A DNA stretch of 64,000 bases from Streptomyces longwoodensis (GTDB lineage: Bacteria; Actinomycetota; Actinomycetes; Streptomycetales; Streptomycetaceae), in NCBI RefSeq assembly GCF_001514125.1, contig NZ_KQ948568.1, forward strand, positions 62,001-126,000, in the 5' to 3' direction. The notes under the pieces were generated by a model, which had not been told where the DNA came from, did not search any database, and saw only the letters and a list, made by a program, of their open reading frames with translations. Positions within the stretch are counted from its first letter, which is position 1. Each line of letters begins with the position of its first letter. Positions 58,078-64,000 of this stretch are shown in pieces. The translations under genes were made by a program, and so were the position numbers.

Positions 58078-58851
58078 ATGCTCGGCACCCGCTTCCGCAC
58101 CGGCTCACCCGTCTGGATCGACCTCGGCAGCCCGGACACCGCGACGGCGGCCGCCTTCTACTCCGCCGTCTTCGGCTGGACGTACGAGCCCGCCGGGCCG
58201 GAGGGCGGCGGGTACGGCGTCTTCCGCAAGGGCGACCGGACGGTCGGCGCCGTCGGCCGGCTCACCGAGCCGGGCGCGCGGTCGGCGTGGATGACGTACT
58301 TCCGCAGCGACGACGTCGAGGCGACCGCGCGGGCGGTGGTCGCGGCGGGCGGCACGGTGCGGGCCGAGCCGATGAGCATGGGCGACTCCTCGATGGCGCA
58401 GTTCACCGACCCGCAGGGTGCGCAGTTCGCCGTGCTGAGGTCCGACCAGGGCCTGGAGCGGGCGGCCGAGGACGACACGCTGCTGTGGGTCGAGCTGCAC
58501 ACCGAGGACCCGGAGGCCGCGATCCACTTCTACAGCGGGCTGTTCGGCTGGCGCTCGGAGGTGATGCAGGCGCCGGGCATGACGTACCGGGTGCTCAGCC
58601 TGGCGGAGGGCGACCGGCAGCAGACGGCGTTCGGCGGTGTGGCCGAGCACCGGGGCGAGCCGGAGGGCGTGCGCTGGGTGCCGTACTTCGCCGTCGCCGA
58701 CGCGGACGCCTCGGCCGACCTGGTGCGCAGCCACGGCGGAACGGTGGTGATGCCGGCCTCCGACGTGCCCGAGGTGGGCCGCATCGCCTGGCTGGCGGAC
58801 CCCTCCGAGGCCCTCTTCGCGGTCCTCAAGCCGAACCCCCGCCAGGCCTGA
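58078..58851 (+). CDS. Two-domain VOC-family protein
   Basis: A 257-residue protein made of two glyoxalase/bleomycin-resistance (VOC) repeats: SPVWIDLGSPDTATAAAFYS and LLWVELHTEDPEAAIHFYSG begin the halves, and each half has FGW and TDPQGAQFAVL or DPSEALFAVL ends. VOC proteins are metal-dependent enzymes or binding proteins; substrate is unknown. CAGGAGAA precedes the ATG by four bases. Confidence 0.93.
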   Translation: MLGTRFRTGSPVWIDLGSPDTATAAAFYSAVFGWTYEPAGPEGGGYGVFRKGDRTVGAVGRLTEPGARSAWMTYFRSDDVEATARAVVAAGGTVRAEPMSMGDSSMAQFTDPQGAQFAVLRSDQGLERAAEDDTLLWVELHTEDPEAAIHFYSGLFGWRSEVMQAPGMTYRVLSLAEGDRQQTAFGGVAEHRGEPEGVRWVPYFAVADADASADLVRSHGGTVVMPASDVPEVGRIAWLADPSEALFAVLKPNPRQA

Positions 58852-58937
58852 CGCGGGCGGGGGCGGGCGCACCGGGTGGCCGTCCCCCGCCTCCGCCCGT
58901 CGTTTCTCCCGGAGGGCGACGGGAACCCGCCGGCTGT

Positions 58938-59145
58938 GGTGGCCTACGGAGCCGAGCAGCGGGTGCCAGGGGGTGTCTTGCCGATCAGGCCGGGCTCGCG
59001 GCGCCTGGCACCGCAGGAGAACCTGACCAGGGCGGCCGGCCTGCCCGCGCCCGCCTCGGCACCGCTGGTGCACTACTCGGAGGGGGTACGGCATGTCCGG
59101 TTCGGTCCGTCCCGGCCCGTCGGCCCGGCAGCGGGCCCGAGGTGA
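58938..59145 (+). pseudogene. Possible C-terminal remnant of a DUF2071 protein
   Basis: An open frame reads ENLTRAAGLPAPASAPLVHY, then SEGVRHVRFGPSRPV, and ends at 59143-59145. It resembles the C-termini of DUF2071 proteins. Nothing upstream restores the rest of such a protein. It overlaps the start of the 59093 gene in another frame. The assignment is from memory and tentative. Confidence 0.35.
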
Positions 59146-59782
59146 GCGCGGACGCCGGCGCCTGCGGTTCGACGGCTGGATCGCGGGGCTCGGCTTCTCC
59201 GGCGGCACCCGCGTCGTGCTGGGGCACTGGCCCCGGACGCCGCTCGGTGCGTTCAGCGACGTGATGGTCGAACGGCCGGACGGGGAGCGGCTGTTGCTCG
59301 CGCCCTCGCACCGGGTCGCGGACTTCGTGGCGGCCACGTACGTCTTCGACACGGTGCGGATCGTGCCCGTCGAGGTGAACGCGGACGGCGAGGGCGACGG
59401 TGAGGGCGGTGGACGGCTCTGGTCGGCCACGGCGGGCCCCCTCGCCCTGCGCTTCACGGTCGGCCGGCGGGGCGGTCTCGGCCTGCTGCTGCGGGCGGTG
59501 CCGGGCGCGCTCGCGACGCGTCCGGCGTGGTGCGCCCTGACCGACGGACCGGCCCGGCTGCTGCCGGGCGGCGTGCGGACCCGTGGCAGCGCGGGCGGGG
59601 GACGCCGGGAGTGGTACGGGGTGCGGGACCTGCACGCGATCGCCGGCGCGTCGGCGGCCTACCAGGGCGAAGACCTCGGCACCCTCACCCCCGTCACCCC
59701 ACCGGTCCGCTTCGGGTTCGGCTCGGTCCCGCGCAAGCCGGGCCTGGCCCGGGTGGTGACCACGGTCGAGGTGAGGGAGTGA
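59093..59782 (+). CDS. Conserved protein of unknown function
   Basis: A 229-residue protein with conserved-looking blocks: FDGWIAGLGFSGGTRVVLGHW, SDVMVERPDGERLLL, DFVAATYVFDTVRIVPV and PPVRFGFGSVPRKPGL. I recall homologous proteins in other Streptomyces but no function. An acidic DGEGDGEGGG insertion lies near residue 100. GGAGGGGG precedes the ATG. It is convergent with the YbdK-type ligase gene. Confidence 0.8.
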   Translation: MSGSVRPGPSARQRARGERGRRRLRFDGWIAGLGFSGGTRVVLGHWPRTPLGAFSDVMVERPDGERLLLAPSHRVADFVAATYVFDTVRIVPVEVNADGEGDGEGGGRLWSATAGPLALRFTVGRRGGLGLLLRAVPGALATRPAWCALTDGPARLLPGGVRTRGSAGGGRREWYGVRDLHAIAGASAAYQGEDLGTLTPVTPPVRFGFGSVPRKPGLARVVTTVEVRE

Positions 59783-59801
59783 GGGAGGAGCGGTGGACGC
59801 G

Positions 59802-60902
59802 TCAGGGCAACGCCCCCGTGTCCGTGACCAGGTCGACCACCCCCGCCGGACCGCCCCGGGCCAGTGCCTCGCGCTGCCGGTCGGCACCCGTCCCCTCCTG
59901 GAACAGGCGGTGCACCAGGGACGTCACCTCGCGGGTGTCGCCGGCCACCTCCAGCGCCGGTTCCACGTGCTCCAGCAATTGGGACACCGCGTCGCCCGCC
60001 CGGCAGCGCCGCCCCTCCGGGTCGACGAGTTCCGCGCCGAGCCCGTGCCGGGCGGCCTGCCACATGGCCACCTGCAGCAGCTCCGGCGGGGTGTCCGGCG
60101 CCGGCCGCCCCGCCACGGCCTCCCGCTCCGCCGTCTCCACCAGGCCGCGCACCAGCCCGGCGAACATCACCGCGTCCTCGGTGCGCAGCTGGACGTCCAT
60201 GCAGCGCACCTCCACCGTGGGGCACCGCTCGGACAGCCGGGCCTGCCAGTACAGCTGCCCGGTGTCCCCGATCACGCCGGTCTCCACCAGCCGGCCGATC
60301 CGCCGGTCGTAGTCGGTGTCGTCGGCGAAGGCCGGCGGGATGCCGCTGACCGGCCAGCGGTCGAAGACGACCGTGCGCCAGCTGGCGAACCCGGTGTCGT
60401 GCCCCTCCCACAGGGGCGAGTTCGCCGCCATGGCGGTCAGCACCGGCAGCCACCCGCGGATCCGGTTCAGCACCTGCACGCCGACGTACCGGCCGGGCAC
60501 CGCGACGTGCACGTGCATGCCGTTGACCAGCTGCTCGGCGACCAGCTGCGGCGCCTGCCGCTCCAGCGCCCGGTAGCGGGGCAGCTCGGTGACGGTGACC
60601 GGAGCGCCCCTGGGCAGCGGCGGGGTGCCGCTCGCCACCACGCGGCAGCCGTGCGCCGCGGCCGCCTGGGCGACCGCGTGCCGCAGCCGCAGCAGGTGGC
60701 CGCCGACCTCCTCCAGCGCGCCGCAGATCGGCGTGACCACCTCCACCTGGGCCTGCAGCAGCTCGGCCTGGATCTCCTGCGGCGCGACGAAGGGCTCCAG
60801 ACCGGCCGCGGAACGCACCTTCTCCGCGTGCGGGGCCAGGAGTCCGGTGGTCGCGTCCATCAGGAGGTACTCCTCCTCGACCCCGAGGGTTCTCGTCATC
60901 AT
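59802..60902 (-). CDS. YbdK-family carboxylate-amine ligase
   Basis: The 366-residue protein has the GCS2 fold of YbdK-type glutamate-cysteine ligases: TLGVEEEYLLMDATTG, QAELLQAQVEVVTP, NGMHVHVAVP and ANSPLWEGHDTGFASWR, with ATP and amino-acid binding residues in VEVRCMDVQLR. Such enzymes form a carboxylate-amine bond, sometimes weakly with Cys; actinomycetes use mycothiol so the physiological role here is unclear. The start MMTRTLG at 60902 follows GAGGAGG. Confidence 0.9.
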   Translation of the reverse strand: MMTRTLGVEEEYLLMDATTGLLAPHAEKVRSAAGLEPFVAPQEIQAELLQAQVEVVTPICGALEEVGGHLLRLRHAVAQAAAAHGCRVVASGTPPLPRGAPVTVTELPRYRALERQAPQLVAEQLVNGMHVHVAVPGRYVGVQVLNRIRGWLPVLTAMAANSPLWEGHDTGFASWRTVVFDRWPVSGIPPAFADDTDYDRRIGRLVETGVIGDTGQLYWQARLSERCPTVEVRCMDVQLRTEDAVMFAGLVRGLVETAEREAVAGRPAPDTPPELLQVAMWQAARHGLGAELVDPEGRRCRAGDAVSQLLEHVEPALEVAGDTREVTSLVHRLFQEGTGADRQREALARGGPAGVVDLVTDTGALP

Positions 60903-61026
60903 CGAAGGTCCTGTCCTCCTCGCGGATGCGGAGGACGAGTGGGGCATTCACGGCCATTCCAAACGTCCCCGCCGTCCCGGCCCGCTCCCCGCGCCGCCCC
61001 GACGGGCGCGGACTAGGATCGCGCCC

Positions 61027-61971
61027 ATGGCGACGACCGTCGGTGACGTGGAACGGTTCGAGGCGTCCAGGGGGCGGCTGGAGGCCATCGCCTACCGGCT
61101 GCTCGGGTCCGCGAGCGAGGCCGAGGACGTCGTGCAGGAGACGTACCTGCGCTGGCAGGCGGCCGACCCCGGGCGCATCGAGGTCCCCGAGGCGTGGCTG
61201 ACCAAGGTCCTCACCAACCTGTGCCTGAACCAGCTCACCTCGGCCCGCGCCCGGCGCGAGACCTACGTCGGCGAGTGGCTCCCCGAGCCCCTCCTGGCCG
61301 GCGACCCGATGCTCGGCCCCGCCGACACCGCCGAACAGCGCGAGTCGGTGTCGTACGCGGTGCTCACCGTGATGGAGCGGCTGTCGCCCAACGAGCGGGC
61401 GGTGTACGTGCTGCGGGAGGCGTTCGACTACCCGCACCGGGAGATCGCCGAGATCCTCGACCTCACCGAGGCCGCCAGCCAGCAGATCTACCACCGCGCC
61501 AAGAAGCACGTGGCCGAGGGCCGGGCCCGCGCCGAGATCGACGAGTCCGCGGCCCGGAAGATCGTCGACGAGTTCCTCGCCGCGGCGACCAGCGGCCGGA
61601 CCGAGCCGCTGGTCCGGCTGCTCACCGCGGACGCGGTCGCGGTCGGTGACGGCGGCGGTGTGATCCCGGCCCGCGCCAAGGGGTTCCGGGGGGCGCTCGC
61701 CGTCGCGACGTTCCTGCGGGGCCTGTTCAAGCCCGGCAAGGCCAAGCGCGCCCTGGTCGGCGGCTCGCCCGACGTGTACGCGACGACGGCGAACGGCGGG
61801 CCCGCCCTGGTGGCCGTGCTCGACGGCCGGGTCATCGGCGTCATGTGCCTGGAGGTGACCCCGGACGGCATCGCCGCGTTCCGCAACCAGGTCAACCCCG
61901 CCAAGCTCGGGCGGGCGACCCGCGCCTGGGCGGCCGACGACCACGGCGAGCCCCTGCTCACCGCCTTCTGA
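61027..61971 (+). CDS. SigJ-like (ECF41-type) sigma factor with SnoaL-like tail
   Basis: A 314-residue sigma factor. Region 2 is in EAIAYRLLGSASEAEDVVQE and region 4 in MERLSPNERAVYVLREAFDY and HREIAEILDLTEAASQQIY. Residues about 185-310 are a SnoaL-like domain with ANGGPALVAVLDGRVIG, as in M. tuberculosis SigJ. In this family the tail regulates the sigma factor itself. TAGGAT seven bases before the ATG, with no ribosome site, suggests a leaderless start. The adjacent FAD oxidoreductase gene may be its target. Confidence 0.92.
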   Translation: MATTVGDVERFEASRGRLEAIAYRLLGSASEAEDVVQETYLRWQAADPGRIEVPEAWLTKVLTNLCLNQLTSARARRETYVGEWLPEPLLAGDPMLGPADTAEQRESVSYAVLTVMERLSPNERAVYVLREAFDYPHREIAEILDLTEAASQQIYHRAKKHVAEGRARAEIDESAARKIVDEFLAAATSGRTEPLVRLLTADAVAVGDGGGVIPARAKGFRGALAVATFLRGLFKPGKAKRALVGGSPDVYATTANGGPALVAVLDGRVIGVMCLEVTPDGIAAFRNQVNPAKLGRATRAWAADDHGEPLLTAF

Positions 61972-61998
61972 GTCCGGCGCCCCGCACACCCACGGTGA

Positions 61999-62014
61999 TG
62001 TGACCTGCTTCACA
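61999..62014. promoter_or_regulatory. CRP-like palindrome before the oxidoreductase gene
   Basis: TGTGA (61999-62003) and TCACA (62010-62014) flank six bases, the classic CRP half-site arrangement. It is located 80 bases upstream of the oxidoreductase start. Confidence 0.6.
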
Positions 62015-62093
62015 CCCGTCCGTTGTCAGGAATCGGCGCGCCGTCCGGTTCAAGGGGCGAACCGCCGACAACGGACCAGACAGGAGCACCGAC

Positions 62094-63293
62094 ATGCAGC
62101 ACCGCATCGTCGTCCTCGGAGCCGGATACTCCGGAGCCAGCGCCGCCGGGCGGCTCGCCAAGCGCCTGCGCCGCGAAGACGTCTCCGTGACCCTCGTCAA
62201 CGCCGAGCCCGACTTCGTCGAGCGGGTGCGGCTGCACCAGCTCGCCACCGGCCACGACCTCCCGTCCCGGCCGCTCGCCGAGATGTTCGAGGGCACCGGT
62301 GTCGACCTCCGGGTCGCCCGGGTCACCGCCGTGGACGCCGACCGCAAGGCCGTCACCCTCACCACCGCCGACGGCCCGGACGAACTGCCGTACGACACCC
62401 TCGTCTACGCCCTCGGCAGCCACTGGGACGACCAGGGCGTCCCCGGTGCCGCCGAGCACGCCCACGAGCTGGCCGGCCGCGCCGGTGCGCTGCGGCTGCG
62501 CGAGCGTCTGGCCGCGCTGGAGGCCGGGCGGCCCGTCGTGGTCGTGGGCGCCGGCCTGACCGGCCTGGAGGCCGTCACCGAGATCGCCGAGGCCCGCCCC
62601 GACCTCGACGTCGCCCTCGCCGCCCGCGACGGGCTCGGCGACTGGCTGTCCGACAAGGGCCGCCGGCACCTGGGGGAGGTCCTCGACCGGCTGGGCGTCA
62701 CGGTGCACGAGCACACGGCGGTCGTCGCCGTCGAGGCCGACCTCGTCCTGACCGCCGACGGCACGGTCCTGCCGTCCGCCGCGACCGTGTGGACCACCGG
62801 CTTCACCGTCCACCCGATCGCGCGGGCCACCACCCTGGAGGTCACCGACACCGGCCGGATCGTCGTCGACGGCACGATGCGCTCGGTCTCCCACCCGGAC
62901 GTCTACGCCGTCGGCGACGCGGCCTGGGCGATGGGACCCGGCGACAAGCCGCTGCGCATGTCGTGCGCCTCGGGCACCCCCTCGGCCTGGCAGGCCGCCG
63001 ACGCCATCGCGGCCCGTCTGACCGGCGGCAAGCACAAGGACGTCCCGCTGCGTTACTTCAACCAGTGCGTCTCGCTGGGCCGCAAGGACGGCCTCATCCA
63101 GTACGTCACCGCCGACGACCGCGCCGTCCCGCGCGCCCTGGCCGGACGCGTCGCCGCCGTTTACAAGGAGCTGGTCTGCAAGGGCGCGGTCTGGGCCGTC
63201 GCCCACCCGACCCTCGGCATGCCGACCCGCCGCCGCGCCGTCGTGGAGCAGCCGGCGTCCACCGGGACGGCCCCGGCCGAAGCCGCCGCGTGA
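62094..63293 (+). CDS. NAD(P)/FAD-dependent oxidoreductase (NDH-2-like)
   Basis: A 399-residue protein with two dinucleotide-binding folds: RIVVLGAGYSGASAAGRLAK at the N-terminus and VVVVGAGLTGLEAVTEIA near residue 147, and the VYAVGDAAWA FAD motif. It resembles type II NADH dehydrogenases and sulfide/quinone reductases. It probably transfers electrons from NAD(P)H to a quinone or another acceptor. CAGGAGCACCGAC precedes the ATG. A CRP-like palindrome and the neighbouring sigma gene suggest two inputs. Acceptor is unknown. Confidence 0.9.
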   Translation: MQHRIVVLGAGYSGASAAGRLAKRLRREDVSVTLVNAEPDFVERVRLHQLATGHDLPSRPLAEMFEGTGVDLRVARVTAVDADRKAVTLTTADGPDELPYDTLVYALGSHWDDQGVPGAAEHAHELAGRAGALRLRERLAALEAGRPVVVVGAGLTGLEAVTEIAEARPDLDVALAARDGLGDWLSDKGRRHLGEVLDRLGVTVHEHTAVVAVEADLVLTADGTVLPSAATVWTTGFTVHPIARATTLEVTDTGRIVVDGTMRSVSHPDVYAVGDAAWAMGPGDKPLRMSCASGTPSAWQAADAIAARLTGGKHKDVPLRYFNQCVSLGRKDGLIQYVTADDRAVPRALAGRVAAVYKELVCKGAVWAVAHPTLGMPTRRRAVVEQPASTGTAPAEAAA

Positions 63294-63326
63294 GCCGCGG
63301 AACGACCGCGTGAGCCGTGGCACGAC

Positions 63327-63358
63327 GAGGCCCCGGCACCACCAGGTGCCGGGGCCTC
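63327..63358. terminator. Strong bidirectional hairpin
   Basis: A perfect 14-bp stem (63327-63340 with 63345-63358) surrounds a four-base loop. It lies between the convergent oxidoreductase and SCO5918-family genes and can stop transcripts from both sides. Confidence 0.8.
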
Positions 63359-63370
63359 ACGTGGGAAGGG

Positions 63371-63661
63371 CTACCAGCCCCAGCCCTCGGCGGACACCTC
63401 ACCGGCCGGCGCGGCGGCCGGGGTGACCACGGCCTCGTGGCAGGTGAACCCGAGCCGGGTCAGCGCCCGGTGCATCTCGGCGGCGGTGAAGTCGCGCCGG
63501 TCCTGCCGGGTGACGATCTCGCCGACCTGCTTGACCGGGAAGACCTGACTCCCGACGGTCACGCACGTGCCGACGGCCGGCTCGGGCGTGACGTCCCGCA
63601 TCGAGTGCTCGACCTCGCTCTTGGTCAGGTCGAAGGGGAACCGGGCGATGACACAGCGCAT
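63371..63661 (-). CDS. SCO5918-family protein
   Basis: A 96-residue protein: MRCVIARFPFDLTKSEVEHS, VGTCVTVGSQVFPVKQVGEI, RDFTAAEMHRALTRLGFTCH. It matches the SCO5918 family known from Streptomyces, adjacent to a DEAD-box helicase as in S. coelicolor. GGAGGCGTC precedes the ATG. Function unknown. The pair may be cold- or RNA-related by association. Confidence 0.85.
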   Translation of the reverse strand: MRCVIARFPFDLTKSEVEHSMRDVTPEPAVGTCVTVGSQVFPVKQVGEIVTRQDRRDFTAAEMHRALTRLGFTCHEAVVTPAAAPAGEVSAEGWGW

Positions 63662-63740
63662 GACGCCTCCACGGGAGTACGGGAAGGAAGGACCCCGGCC
63701 GGGACCGGGGCCGCGAGGGTGAGCTGGAGCAGGGGGCGGG

Positions 63741-64000
63741 TCAGCGGTCGTCCCGCGGCGCGGAGCGCCGGGGACGGGACGCGCCCCGTCGGCCGCGGTT
63801 GCGCCCGCCCGCCGACCCGGTGCCCGTGCCCGTGCGCCGCTGTCCGGCCGGCGGGGCCGCCGGGGCCGGGACGGTGATGGTGACGGGCACGCCGGACGGG
63901 GTCCGTGCGCCGGTGATGCGGCCGAGTTCCGCCTCGCCGGGCCGCACCCGGGCGCTGCTGGGCGTGATGCCGGCGTCGGCCATCAGCCGGTCCATCGCGC
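63741..64000 (-). CDS. 3' end of a probable DEAD-box RNA helicase
   Basis: The frame enters from outside the window on the minus strand and stops at 63741. The visible tail is a short segment followed by an Arg/Gly/Pro-rich region (GGRNRGRRGASRPRRSAPRD), typical of DEAD-box helicase C-termini that bind RNA. The motif core lies outside the window, so the identity rests on the tail and on the adjacency to the SCO5918-family gene. Confidence 0.6.
   Translation of the reverse strand, partial: AMDRLMADAGITPSSARVRPGEAELGRITGARTPSGVPVTITVPAPAAPPAGQRRTGTGTGSAGGRNRGRRGASRPRRSAPRDDR

Noticed and set aside
59659..62013. A 784-codon minus-strand frame
   Set aside because: It crosses the ligase gene in another frame and the sigma-factor gene antisense; both real genes have full domain sets.

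Overview
The window is chromosomal DNA of a Streptomyces-like actinomycete. It is about 73% G+C by eye, with third codon positions almost all G or C, many GTG starts, strong purine-rich ribosome sites and several probable leaderless genes. The gene families are typical Streptomyces lineage families: DUF5753/DUF397 pairs, a SCO2400-family protein, a SCO5918-family protein beside a DEAD-box helicase, GAF-ANTAR proteins, BTAD regulators and ECF sigma factors with SnoaL-like tails. No rRNA, tRNA, CRISPR array, insertion sequence or prophage gene was recognised.

Left third (1-24.3 kb): a WhiJ-like regulatory module (ATPase, XRE protein, DUF397), an orphan AbiEii-like nucleotidyltransferase, a methionyl-tRNA synthetase, a repeat-rich VWA protein, a PhoX phosphatase behind a PHO box, an alpha/beta hydrolase facing a MocR regulator, an ECF sigma factor, a DHFR-fold reductase, a membrane PP2C phosphatase, a second DUF5753/DUF397 pair, a Drr-type ABC exporter and a large BTAD/NB-ARC/TPR regulator.

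Middle (24.3-49.1 kb): an XRE-TPR regulator, the first GAF-ANTAR protein, an ArsR repressor divergent from a cobalamin-riboswitch-controlled nickel/cobalt permease, a nucleoside hydrolase, GH13 and GH26-like enzymes, an M23 endopeptidase, two secreted-protein genes truncated and joined tail to tail, a TerD-nuclease fusion, a second GAF-ANTAR protein, a four-gene glycosyltransferase operon divergent from a two-component system, and a secreted pectate lyase-like protein.

Right part (49.1-64 kb): a DUF5519 protein, a three-gene operon of an unknown protein, a MoxR AAA+ ATPase and a metallopeptidase-VWA protein (the best candidate for a little-described system), an intergenic minisatellite with a 71-bp higher-order unit, an SDR, a phosphotransferase, a VOC protein, a YbdK-type ligase, a SigJ-like sigma factor, an FAD oxidoreductase with a CRP-like site, and the 3' end of a DEAD-box helicase.

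The window mixes stable housekeeping genes with regulatory and envelope genes. Signs of decay are clear: an Rpn-like pseudogene, Uma2-like and DUF2071-like remnants, and the tail-to-tail deletion. All family names rest on motif recognition by eye, since no database search was possible.
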